Shown here: in pieces, positions 25,226 to 32,972 of the stretch
How the letters are laid out: the number at the start of each line of letters is the position of its first letter
Position numbering within the stretch: the first letter of the stretch is position 1
DNA from: Micromonospora tulbaghiae
GTDB lineage: Bacteria > Actinomycetota > Actinomycetes > Mycobacteriales > Micromonosporaceae
DNA: 64,000 nucleotides
Direction of reading: 5' to 3'
Assembly: GCF_900091605.1 (NCBI RefSeq)
Contig: NZ_FMCQ01000009.1
Coordinates: 248,001 to 312,000 of the forward strand
Translations under genes and position numbers: made by a program
The notes under the pieces: generated by a model
Databases searched by the model: none
Seen by the model: only the letters and a program-made list of their open reading frames with translations
What the model was told of the DNA's origin: nothing

Positions 25226-25968
25226 TAGAGGGCCTCCCCCAGGTACGCCTCCTGCACGGTGGCGTTCGCCATCACGGTGTCCGGGGTGTCGCACGCCAGC
25301 AGCGCGCCGTGGTGCATCACGGCGATCCGGTCGGCCAGCTCCAGGATCACGTCCATGTGGTGTTCCACCATGAGCACCGCCCGGCCGCTGTCCCCGGTCA
25401 ACGACTTGATCACGCTGACCAGCTCGGGCACGTCCTCGGCGCTCACCCCGGCCATCGGCTCGTCCAGCAGCATCACCCGGGGCTCACCGGCGAGCAGCAG
25501 CGCGATCTCCAGCTTGCGCTTCTCGCCGTGGGCCAGGGTGCCGGCGGGCGCCGTACCCCTGTGGTGCAGGCCGACCCGGTCGAGCGCCGCGTCGGCGGCG
25601 GCGGCCACCTCCCGGTCGGCCGCCGCCCGCCGCCACAGCTTCATCGAGCCACCCCGGTGTGCCTGTACGGCGAGCCGGACGTTCTCCCGCACGCTCAGCG
25701 AGCCGAAGACCGAGGACGCCTGGAAGGTACGCCCCAGTCCGAGCCGGGCACGCCGGTGCGGCGGAAGCGCGGTGATGTCCGCGCCGTCGAGCAGGACCGT
25801 GCCCTCGGTGGGCCGGCGCAGGCCGGTGATCAGGTTGAACAGGGAGGTCTTGCCGGCGCCGTTGGGCCCGATCACGCCGAGGAACTCCCCCGGCGCCAGA
25901 TCGAGGTAGACGGAGTCGACGATGGCGACCTCACCGATCCGCCAGGTCAGACCGCGGGTGGCGAGCAT
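25225..25968 (-). CDS. livG: ABC importer ATP-binding protein LivG
   Basis: A 247-residue ATPase. It has Walker A GPNGAGKT (~35), AHGEKRKLEIALLLAGEP in place of the usual signature (the LivG form), Walker B VMLLDEPMAGVS (~163) and the closing MANATVQEAYLG tail of the family. It begins three bases after the livK stop and ends in the TAATG overlap with livF. Confidence 0.92.
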   Translation of the reverse strand: MLATRGLTWRIGEVAIVDSVYLDLAPGEFLGVIGPNGAGKTSLFNLITGLRRPTEGTVLLDGADITALPPHRRARLGLGRTFQASSVFGSLSVRENVRLAVQAHRGGSMKLWRRAAADREVAAAADAALDRVGLHHRGTAPAGTLAHGEKRKLEIALLLAGEPRVMLLDEPMAGVSAEDVPELVSVIKSLTGDSGRAVLMVEHHMDVILELADRIAVMHHGALLACDTPDTVMANATVQEAYLGEAL

Positions 25969-25971
25969 CGG

Positions 25972-27174
25972 TCAGCCCTTCATCTGCGCGACCGGCGGCG
26001 CGCTCTCGTCACCGGTGAGCGACTTCTGCGCGGTCGCCGTGAAGGTGGTGCCGCTGCCGGAGAGCTTGGCCTGGTACATCGGCTGGAGCAGGGCGTGGTC
26101 CTCGGCGCGGATCTTCATGGTGCCCTTGACGCCCTCGAACTCCCAGCCCTCGAGCGCCTTGACCATCTTCTCCACGTCGTCGCCGCCCTCCTGCACGGCG
26201 CGGACGACCATCTGCGCGGCGGCGAACCCGTCCGGGTGGAACAGGTCGAGCGTGCCGCCCGGCACCTTCGCCTTCGCGGCCTTGGCGGCCTCGGTGTCGC
26301 TGGCGCCGTCGAAGTAGTGCGACAGGAACGAGATCTTGCTGCCGGCCGCGCCGAACGTCGGCCACGAGGCGCGGATGTCCAGGCCGGTGACGACAGTGGT
26401 GGAGGCGAGGACGCCCTGCTGGTCGAGCGTCTGCCACATGGCGCCGGCGGTGGTGCCGGCCCAGGCGACGAAGAGCAGGTCCGGCTTGGCGGCCTTGATC
26501 TGGCTGGCGAACGGCGTGAACTCGGTGGCGCTGGCCGGGGCCCGGACGCTGCTCACGTTCGCGCCGGCGCCGCCGATCACGGCCTTCACGGCGGCCTCGT
26601 TGGCGTCGCCGAACGCGCCGTCCTGCGCGAACACCACGACCTTCTTGCCGGCCGCGTCGCCGATGAACGACCGGGCGGTCACCACGTCCTGCCAGGACTG
26701 CCGGCCGGAACGGAACGTGTACTTGTTCGCGCCGGTCACCGCGTCGGTGGCGGCCGGACCGGAGATGAACAGCACCTTGTTCTGCGCGGCGATCGGCGCC
26801 ACCTGGAGCGCCACCCCGGAGGAGGTGGACCCGGCGATGATCTTCGTACCCTTGCCGATCAGGTCCTTCGCGGCGGACACGGCCTTGGCCGGGTCGCCCG
26901 CGTCGTCGGCCTCGGACACCTCGATCGTGCGGTCACCGACCTTGCCGGTGCCCTTGGTGGCGAAGTCGAGGCCGGCCTTGAAACCCTCGATGTACTGCTT
27001 GCCGTAGCTGGCGAGCGGCCCGGACTGGGAGTAGACCAGACCGACCTTGACCGGGGCGGCGTCGCCGCCGCCGGATGCGGTGTCCTGCGGGCTGCCACAG
27101 GCCGTGGCGGCCAGAGCGACCGCCACCGAGGTGGCGGCGGTAAGGAACACCCGTCGCGTGTGCCGGATCGTCAT
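25972..27174 (-). CDS. livK: ABC importer substrate-binding lipoprotein (LivK-like)
   Basis: A 400-residue lipoprotein from ATG 27174, with TGGAG five bases upstream. A basic signal peptide with the lipobox ending ATAC (Cys ~26) precedes a Ser/Gly linker. The receptor body is of the type I periplasmic-binding Leu/Ile/Val group: VKVGLVYSQSGPLASYGKQY (~42), IAGSTSSGVALQVAPIA (~125) and the late YQAKLSG. It captures the substrate outside the membrane and hands it to LivHM. Substrate assignment to branched-chain amino acids is by family only. It leads the operon and is divergent from a small GntR gene. Confidence 0.88.
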   Translation of the reverse strand: MTIRHTRRVFLTAATSVAVALAATACGSPQDTASGGGDAAPVKVGLVYSQSGPLASYGKQYIEGFKAGLDFATKGTGKVGDRTIEVSEADDAGDPAKAVSAAKDLIGKGTKIIAGSTSSGVALQVAPIAAQNKVLFISGPAATDAVTGANKYTFRSGRQSWQDVVTARSFIGDAAGKKVVVFAQDGAFGDANEAAVKAVIGGAGANVSSVRAPASATEFTPFASQIKAAKPDLLFVAWAGTTAGAMWQTLDQQGVLASTTVVTGLDIRASWPTFGAAGSKISFLSHYFDGASDTEAAKAAKAKVPGGTLDLFHPDGFAAAQMVVRAVQEGGDDVEKMVKALEGWEFEGVKGTMKIRAEDHALLQPMYQAKLSGSGTTFTATAQKSLTGDESAPPVAQMKG

Positions 27175-27226
27175 TGCGACTCCAGGTGAGGACAGGGGGA
27201 ATGTCAGTTGTCGGCTCACGCTAGAA

Positions 27227-27236
27227 GTGACGTCAC
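27227..27236. promoter_or_regulatory. Perfect palindrome GTGACGTCAC, candidate operator
   Basis: A 10-bp perfect palindrome lies 53 bp before livK and about 216 bp before the divergent GntR gene. It is the only clear symmetric site in this 277-bp gap and could be the operator of a regulator of the importer, for example the small GntR protein. The rest of the gap shows no gene. Confidence 0.4.
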
Positions 27237-27451
27237 CCACGGGCTATGTGGTCGGCGCACACAAGTGCCTGTGACGGGGTGGCCGCACGTTACAACGCCG
27301 GACATCGACACGTAACCGCACCGACCCGGGATGGCCGCACTCGCCACGCGCACCCCGCCGGGAATGTCGCCCCACGCCATCGCGCGACCTGTCGCAGTGC
27401 CCCTGTAGGCAGAGCGAGAGCGGAGTCGCCGAACCAACCGGAGTCCCCACC

Positions 27452-27679
27452 ATGCCCACAGCAGAAGCACCGTTCCGCCGCATCGCCAACGACATCGCCG
27501 CGAAGATCAGAAGTGGCGAGCTGAAGCCGGGCGACAGGCTGCCCTCAACCCGTGAGTTGGCCGAGACCTACGGCGTCCACATGAACACTGCCTACCGGGC
27601 GATGTCGTTGCTGCACGATCGCGAGTTGATCACCGGCCAGCCCGGCCGAGGCACCTACGTAGCCGAACCCCCGGCCTGA
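27452..27679 (+). CDS. Mini GntR-family regulator (DNA-binding domain only)
   Basis: A 75-residue protein consisting only of a GntR winged helix: FRRIANDIAAKIRSGELKPG, DRLPSTRELAETYGVHMNT, AYRAMSLLHDRELI and GRGTYVA. The usual C-terminal ligand domain (UTRA, FCD or aminotransferase-like) is absent. It is not an obvious truncation, since such short YtrA-like forms exist. It is transcribed away from livK and may repress the importer. Convergent with the phosphodiesterase gene across two palindromes. Confidence 0.85.
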   Translation: MPTAEAPFRRIANDIAAKIRSGELKPGDRLPSTRELAETYGVHMNTAYRAMSLLHDRELITGQPGRGTYVAEPPA

Positions 27680-27718
27680 CCCACCAGCCCCACCCGGGCC
27701 CAACCGGCCCCGGCTCAT

Positions 27719-27789
27719 CGATCTTGGAGTTGTGGCGCCCAGGATGTCCAACTAGGGGCGATTCGTCAGGTGCCACAACTCCAAGATCG
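27719..27789. repeat. Palindromic repeat P4, GATCTTGGAGTT type
   Basis: Perfect 18-bp arms, CGATCTTGGAGTTGTGGC at 27719-27736 and its complement at 27772-27789, nearly extended by further outer bases. The interior is 35 bp without symmetry. It fits the consensus GATCWWGRAGTT of the repeat family. It lies between converging gntR and glpQ. Confidence 0.82.
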
Positions 27790-27811
27790 ACGAAGAGCCC
27801 GCCGCCCAGCG

Positions 27812-27863
27812 GAGATCTTGGTAGGAAAGGGCCCCTCAGGGGGCCGTTTCGTACCAAGATCTC
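27812..27863. repeat. Palindromic repeat P5, GAGATCTTGG type, almost fully paired
   Basis: Outer arms GAGATCTTGGTA (27812-27823) and complement (27852-27863) are perfect. Inner arms GGAAAGGGCCCC and GGGGCCGTTTCG pair with few mismatches, leaving a 3-4 base loop, so about 24 base pairs form. The inner AAGGGCCCCT recurs in P11 (54828) and, in degenerate form, in P8 (47768). Confidence 0.82.
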
Positions 27864-27899
27864 GGGGAGCGGCCGAGCGCGACGGACCCGGGCAAGCGA

Positions 27900-27932
27900 A
27901 CGGGGCGCCCGCCGGAGCGGCGGGCACCCCGT
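27900..27932 (-). terminator. Terminator hairpin after the phosphodiesterase gene
   Basis: A 14-bp stem with one mismatch (ACGGGGCGCCCGCC, 27900-27913, with 27919-27932) and a 5-base loop, 13 bp beyond the stop codon. Confidence 0.65.
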
Positions 27933-27945
27933 AAGAGGACCAGCG

Positions 27946-29064
27946 TCAGCGGCCGGCTCGGGCGGCCACCGCCGTGTCGGGATGGTCGCTGAACACGCCG
28001 TCCAGGCCCAGGTCGAGGAACAGCTCGTACTCGGACGTGATGTCACCACGCGCGTTCGGGTCGGTGCCGATCCGGAAGTCCACCGGCAGGAACTGGTTCT
28101 CGGCCCGGAACGTCCACGCGTGCACCACCAGCTTCTGCCGGTGCGCGTCGCGGATCACCGAGGTCGGCGCGAGCAGCCGTCCGGTGGTGTCCCGGGGCAC
28201 GATCAGGTTCTTGTTCAGGCCGACGCCGTCGGCGTACCGGGAGATCCAGGCCAGGCCCGCGGGCGTGGCCAGGTCCGCGTAGGTCCGCTTGTCGCCGCCG
28301 GCGACGAAGTCGTAGGGCGCGCCGCCGGCGTCCATGAGCTGCACCAGCCGTACGTCGATCATCTTGTCGAGCTTGCGCAGGTTGGCGGTCTCGAAGCTCT
28401 GGACGAACACCGGATCGTTCCGGTGGGTGAGCCGGTTGCGGCGCAGCACCGCGACCAGCGGCTCCTCCAAGGCACGGCCGATCGACGCGAAGTACGTCGG
28501 GTGCTTGGTCTCCGGGTAGACGCCGATGGTCCGGCCCCGGGCCTTCGACTCGGCCCGCGCCAGGTCGATGACCTCCTGAAACGTCGGGATCTCGAACCTG
28601 CCGTCGAAAGCGGTGTTGGCGACCCGCACCTGCGGCAGCCGCTCCTTGGCCCGCAGCGTCCTCAGCTCGGCCAGCGTGAAGTCCTCGGTGAACCAGCCGG
28701 TGACGGTGGCCCCGTCGATGGTCTTCGTCGCCTTGCGGGCGGCGAACTCGGGGTGGGCGGCCACGTCGGTCGTACCGGAGATCTCGTTCTCGTGCCGCGC
28801 GACCAGGACGCCGTCCCTGGTCGAGACCAGGTCCGGCTCGATGAAGTCGGCGCCCTGGCGGATGGCGAGCCGGTAGGCCTCAAGGCTGTGCTCCGGGCGG
28901 TAGCCGCTCGCGCCCCGGTGTCCGATCACGATCGGTCGCTGGGCCACGGGGGCACGCTCGGCGCGGTGGTCCGGGCCGGCCTGGGCGGCCACTGCCGGCA
29001 CCACCACTGCGGCCGCCGCAAGCAGCGCGCCGGCCACGCCGAGGGCGGAAAGGGTACGTCGCAA
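27946..29064 (-). CDS. glpQ: Secreted glycerophosphodiester phosphodiesterase
   Basis: A 372-residue GDPD-family enzyme that hydrolyses glycerophosphodiesters to glycerol-3-phosphate and alcohols outside the cell. The signal peptide is ~1-27 (TLSALGVAGALLAAAAVVV, AVA-A cleavage). Catalytic signatures are VIGHRGASGYRPEHSLEAY (~45, HR...E), EPDLVSTRDGVLVARHE (~78, metal Asp and second His) and the late GVFSDHPD. I chose TTG 29064 because GGAGAC lies close upstream and the signal peptide begins there. The frame stays open upstream past the divergent trkH start, but without a signal peptide fit. It may supply phosphate or teichoic-acid turnover. Confidence 0.9.
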   Translation of the reverse strand: MRRTLSALGVAGALLAAAAVVVPAVAAQAGPDHRAERAPVAQRPIVIGHRGASGYRPEHSLEAYRLAIRQGADFIEPDLVSTRDGVLVARHENEISGTTDVAAHPEFAARKATKTIDGATVTGWFTEDFTLAELRTLRAKERLPQVRVANTAFDGRFEIPTFQEVIDLARAESKARGRTIGVYPETKHPTYFASIGRALEEPLVAVLRRNRLTHRNDPVFVQSFETANLRKLDKMIDVRLVQLMDAGGAPYDFVAGGDKRTYADLATPAGLAWISRYADGVGLNKNLIVPRDTTGRLLAPTSVIRDAHRQKLVVHAWTFRAENQFLPVDFRIGTDPNARGDITSEYELFLDLGLDGVFSDHPDTAVAARAGR

Positions 29065-29170
29065 CGCCGTCTCCTGTCGTCGATGGGTACGCACAGCAGA
29101 CCGGGCGTGGTTGACCGCCAGTTGGTCGGTTCCTGACCTGCCGGTGAATCTCCGGACGGAAGATGACGGG

Positions 29171-30505
29171 ATGCGCCGCCTGCTCCGGAAGCCCGTGCGG
29201 TTGGTGCCGTTGGGGTTCCTGGCGGTGATCCTGGTCGGCACCGGCCTGCTCATGCTGCCCTGGGCCACGAGCGAGCAGCGGTACACCCCGTTCGTCACCG
29301 CGCTGTTCACGTCCACCTCGGCGGTGTCGGTGACGGGGATGGCGGTGACCGACACCCCGAACTACTGGAACGGCTTCGGGCTCGTGATGATCACCGTGCT
29401 GACGCAGCTCGGCGGTCTGGGCATCCTGACCGGGGCGTCGCTGGTGATCCTGGCGGTCTCCCGCCAGCTCGGCCTGCGTAACCGGCTGCTCGTGCAGGCG
29501 GAGACCGCCGAGTTCGGCCTCGGCGACGTACGCCGGCTGCTGTTGCGCATCGCGGCGACCGTCTTCGTCACCGAGGCCCTGATGACGGCGGTGATCGCGA
29601 CGCGCCTGTTCCTGGCGTACGACTACCGGCCGGGCCGGGCGCTCTGGTCGGCCGTGTTCCACTCGGTCCAGGCGTTCAACAACGGCGGGTTCGCGCTCTA
29701 CTCCGACGGCCTGATCGCGTTCGCCCGCGACGGCTGGGTGGCGCTGCCGCTCAGCATCGGCGCGATCATCGGCGGGCTCGGTTTCCCGGCGCTGTTCGAG
29801 GCGGTACGCGAGTGGCGGCAGCCGGAACGCTGGGCGGTCGCCACGAAGCTGACCGTCTGGGGCAGCGTGGTGCTGACCGTCTTCGGCGTCGCCTACCTGC
29901 TGATGGCCGAGTGGGGCAACCCGTTCACGATCGGCACCTTCGACGTGCCGGGCAAGCTGCTGGCGTCGTTCACCCAGATCGCGTTGAGCCGTACCGGCGG
30001 CTTCGACGTGGTGAACGTCGGGCACCTCACCGACGAGAGCTACCCCATGCTGATCGGCCTGATGTTCATCGGCGGCGGCAGCGCGAGCACCGCCGGCGGC
30101 ATCAAGGTCTCCACGTTCTTCCTGCTCGGCTTCGCCATCTGGGCCGAGCTGCGGGGCGAGCCGGACACCACTGTCGGGCGACGCCGGGTGGCGGCGGCCA
30201 GCCAGCGCCAGGCGCTGACCGTGGCGCTGCTGAGCGTGGCGCTCGTGGCCGGCGGGACCGTCGGCCTGATCGCGCTGACCTCACACATTTCGTTCTCGGC
30301 CGCGTTGTTCGAGGTCACCTCCGCGTTCAGCACCACCGGCCTGACCGTCGGGGTGTCCGGCCAGCTCTCCCCGCCGGGCCAGTACGTGCTGACCGCGCTC
30401 ATGTACATCGGCCGGATCGGGCCGCTCACGCTCGGCTCGGCCATCGCGTTGAACACCCGTCGACGGCTGTACCGCTACCCGGAGGAGCAACCCATTGTCG
30501 GCTAG
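29171..30505 (+). CDS. trkH: TrkH/KtrB-type potassium uptake channel subunit
   Basis: A 444-residue membrane protein with the four pore repeats: FTSTSAVSVTGMAV (~48), FHSVQAFNNGGFALY (~168), ALSRTGGFDVVNVG (~272) and AFSTTGLTVGV (~393). Each has the selectivity-filter glycine. The intramembrane gating loop between the third and fourth repeats holds GGGSASTAGGIKVST. ATG 29171 is the start by family; the ORF is open from 29111. It forms K+ uptake with the RCK protein encoded next, whose start overlaps its stop by 11 bases. Confidence 0.92.
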   Translation: MRRLLRKPVRLVPLGFLAVILVGTGLLMLPWATSEQRYTPFVTALFTSTSAVSVTGMAVTDTPNYWNGFGLVMITVLTQLGGLGILTGASLVILAVSRQLGLRNRLLVQAETAEFGLGDVRRLLLRIAATVFVTEALMTAVIATRLFLAYDYRPGRALWSAVFHSVQAFNNGGFALYSDGLIAFARDGWVALPLSIGAIIGGLGFPALFEAVREWRQPERWAVATKLTVWGSVVLTVFGVAYLLMAEWGNPFTIGTFDVPGKLLASFTQIALSRTGGFDVVNVGHLTDESYPMLIGLMFIGGGSASTAGGIKVSTFFLLGFAIWAELRGEPDTTVGRRRVAAASQRQALTVALLSVALVAGGTVGLIALTSHISFSAALFEVTSAFSTTGLTVGVSGQLSPPGQYVLTALMYIGRIGPLTLGSAIALNTRRRLYRYPEEQPIVG

Positions 30506-31163
30506 ACATCCGGAGGAGACCGGCATCGCGGTGATCGGCCTGGGCCGGTTCGGCGGGCGCCTGGCGGAGTCCCTGTCCCGGCTCGGCTACGAGGTGCTGG
30601 CGATCGACCACGACCCGGTCCGGGTCCAGCACTGGTCGGCCGACCTCGACCGGGTGGTGCAGGCCGACAGCACCGAGGAGGTGGCGCTGCGACAGCTCGG
30701 GCTGGCGGACTTCCGCCGGGTCGTGGTCGCGATCGGCGCGTCGCTGGAGGCGAGCGTACTCACCGTACTGGCGCTGGCCGAGCTGGGGATCGAGCAGATC
30801 TGGGCGCGGGCCACCTCGGAGAAGCACGCGAAGATCCTGCACTCGGTGGGCGCGCACCACGTGGTCTTCCCCGAGGCGGAGACCGGCGAGAGGGTGGCGC
30901 ACCTGATCGTCAGCCGGATGCTCGACTTCATCGAGTTCGACGACGACTTCGCCATCGCCAAGATCAAGGTGCCGGCACCGCTGGTCGGGCGGTCGCTGCG
31001 CGACATCGCCCCACAGGACCGGTACGGCGTGATGGTGGTGGGTGAGAAGCAGCCCGGGGAACCGTTCCGCTACGCCGGGCCGGACACGGTGCTGGAGGCG
31101 GACAGCGTGCTCATCGTGGAGGGCGGCATCTCCCAGGTGCAGCGCTTCTCCGCACTGACCTGA
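30495..31163 (+). CDS. trkA: TrkA/KtrA-type potassium channel regulatory subunit
   Basis: A 222-residue RCK protein. The NAD-binding Rossmann motif is VIGLGRFGGRLAESL (~13), followed by EVLAIDHDP and GASLEASVL. The C-terminal TrkA-C domain is at ~140-220 (LVGRSLRDIAPQDRYGVMVV). A single RCK domain indicates a Ktr-like octameric ring that gates TrkH by nucleotide binding. The start is TTG 30495 inside the end of trkH, with GGAGGAG seven bases before it. The stop codon falls in an 18-bp tandem repeat. Confidence 0.92.
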   Translation: MSARHPEETGIAVIGLGRFGGRLAESLSRLGYEVLAIDHDPVRVQHWSADLDRVVQADSTEEVALRQLGLADFRRVVVAIGASLEASVLTVLALAELGIEQIWARATSEKHAKILHSVGAHHVVFPEAETGERVAHLIVSRMLDFIEFDDDFAIAKIKVPAPLVGRSLRDIAPQDRYGVMVVGEKQPGEPFRYAGPDTVLEADSVLIVEGGISQVQRFSALT

Positions 31164-31220
31164 CCGCAGCCGCTGACCTGACCGGAGCCGCTGACCTGAC
31201 CGCCGCGCCGACCTGACCGT
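31155..31220. repeat. 18-bp tandem repeat across the trkA stop
   Basis: Unit CTGACCTGACCGCAGCCG at 31155, then near-identical copies at 31173 and 31191 and a partial fourth. The first copy contains the trkA stop codon. It fills the space up to the end of the extended kinase frame (31220). Confidence 0.75.
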
Positions 31221-31278
31221 CAGCCCTTCTTGGGACCAGGACCCTTGCCCTTGCCGTGCTCACCCCCCTTCGGCCGGT

Positions 31279-32901
31279 CTACTTTGCTTTTCCCTTCGGG
31301 CCCTCCTTGCCCTTGGGGGGCTTCGGCGCGGCCTTGGGCTTCGCCGGCTTCGCCTTCGCCGGCCCGCTCTTGGTGGTGGTCTTCGCGGTGGTCTTGGTGG
31401 CCGGCTTGACCGGCGTCTTGACCGGCGGCGCGGTGGTCGGCGCCGAGCCGGCGATGCCGGAGACCTGCACGCCGCAGGTGCTGTCGCCGAGCGTGAACTC
31501 CACGGGCAGCGTGTTGCTGCCGGTGTAGCGCCCGGCCAGCGTCAGCTTCGTCGACGCGCCGGGGGCCAGCGCCGCGTCCGTCGCCGGTGCGGCGATCGAG
31601 ACGGTACGCCCCGCCTGACGTGCCGTGGGCTGGGACGTGGTGACCGTCTGCTTGCCGGGGAACGTGAAGTTCATGGTCCAGTCGCGCAGTTCCCGGTCGC
31701 CGGTGTTGGTGAGCGTCAGCTCGGCGGAGAACTCCTTGCCGGTGTCGCGGCGCAGCGAGTAGTCGACAGCACAGGGGATCGGCTCGGGCAGGCTCATCCG
31801 CGCCTCGGTCGGCTCCACCCCGCCGCTGGCCGGGCTGCGCGACGTCAGCCCCCACAGCGTGGCGGTCACCGCGACCAGTCCGACGGCGGCCACCCCGGCC
31901 TCCACCTTGCGCCGCCGCGCCACCGCCCGCCTCGTGCGCGTACGCACCACCGAGAACGGCAGCGCGTCGGTCTCCGCCGACCACGGCAGGATCGTGGTGC
32001 CGGCGTTCTCGGCGAGCGCCGGGTCCATTCGGCCGAACGCCGGTGACACCGGCACGATCGCCGCGATACCGGCCGCCTCGGCGAGCGTACGGGCCACCTC
32101 GGCGGTCGCCGGGCGGTCCTCGGGGCGCTTGGCCAGGCACCGCTGCACCAGCGCGGCCACCGGCTCGGGCAGGCCCGGCACCGGCGGCATCGGGTCCGGG
32201 TCGCGGTACATGTGCGCGCGCAGCATCTGGGTGGTGGTGCTGGCCTGCCACGGCAGGCGACCGGTCAGCATCCGGTAGAGCAGCAGCCCCACCGCGTACA
32301 CGTCGGTGGCCGGCGAGACGTGGCCGTTGTCCAGCCGCTCCGGCGCCAGGTACGCGGGCGTGCCGAGCAGCGCGCCGTCCGGCCCCTTGTCGCTCTCCCC
32401 CACCAGCGCCGAGATGCCGAAGTCGACGACCTTCACCCCGGTCGGGGTCAGCATGACGTTGCCCGGGGTCACGTCCCGGTGCACCACGCCCCGGGCGTGC
32501 GCGGCGGCGAGCGCCGAGGCGACCTCCGCGCCGATGGTCATGGCCTCCCGCCAGGGAAGCTGCCCGTCGCGGCCGAGCCGTCCGCTGAGCGGACCGCCGT
32601 CGACCAGCTCCATGACCACGTACGGCACGGTCAGGCCGACCTGCACGGACTCGCCGTAGTCGTACACGTTGGTGATGTTGGGGTGGCACAGCCGCGCGGC
32701 GGCCTGCGCCTCCACCCGGATCCGGTGCCGGAACGCCTTGTCACTGGCCAGCCGCGACGCCAGCACCTTGACCGCGACCTGCCGGCCCAGCACCTCGTCG
32801 TAGCCGCGCCAGACGACCGACATGCCGCCCGCACCCAGCTGCTCGACCAACCGGTATCGCTCGCCGAGCAGTTGCACGCCGTTCCTGACCGGTCCACCCA
32901 T
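31279..32901 (-). CDS. Membrane Ser/Thr protein kinase with extracellular CBM2-like domain
   Basis: A 540-residue protein from ATG 32901. Kinase domain ~14-275: glycine loop LGAGGMSVVW, the VAVKVL lysine, catalytic loop HRDVTPGNVML, DFG and the APE region AYLAPERL. The loop has Thr where most Ser/Thr kinases have Lys (HRDxKPxN). One membrane helix at ~320-340 (VAAVGLVAVTATLWGL). Then ~365-475 resembles a family 2 carbohydrate-binding module: it starts and ends with Cys and contains WTMNFTFPGKQTV. Lys/Pro-rich tail. This suggests sensing of a wall or environmental polysaccharide by the outer domain. The zero frame stops at 31279 right after a GGGAAAA slippery heptamer (31288-31294); see findings. 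Confidence 0.9.
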   Translation of the reverse strand: MGGPVRNGVQLLGERYRLVEQLGAGGMSVVWRGYDEVLGRQVAVKVLASRLASDKAFRHRIRVEAQAAARLCHPNITNVYDYGESVQVGLTVPYVVMELVDGGPLSGRLGRDGQLPWREAMTIGAEVASALAAAHARGVVHRDVTPGNVMLTPTGVKVVDFGISALVGESDKGPDGALLGTPAYLAPERLDNGHVSPATDVYAVGLLLYRMLTGRLPWQASTTTQMLRAHMYRDPDPMPPVPGLPEPVAALVQRCLAKRPEDRPATAEVARTLAEAAGIAAIVPVSPAFGRMDPALAENAGTTILPWSAETDALPFSVVRTRTRRAVARRRKVEAGVAAVGLVAVTATLWGLTSRSPASGGVEPTEARMSLPEPIPCAVDYSLRRDTGKEFSAELTLTNTGDRELRDWTMNFTFPGKQTVTTSQPTARQAGRTVSIAAPATDAALAPGASTKLTLAGRYTGSNTLPVEFTLGDSTCGVQVSGIAGSAPTTAPPVKTPVKPATKTTAKTTTKSGPAKAKPAKPKAAPKPPKGKEGPKGKAK

Positions 32902-32972
32902 GGTCGGTCCTGTTGCCCGAAGTCGACCCTCGTACACCTCAGCGGTCGGAATCGGTCAGGAAAGTCACCCGT

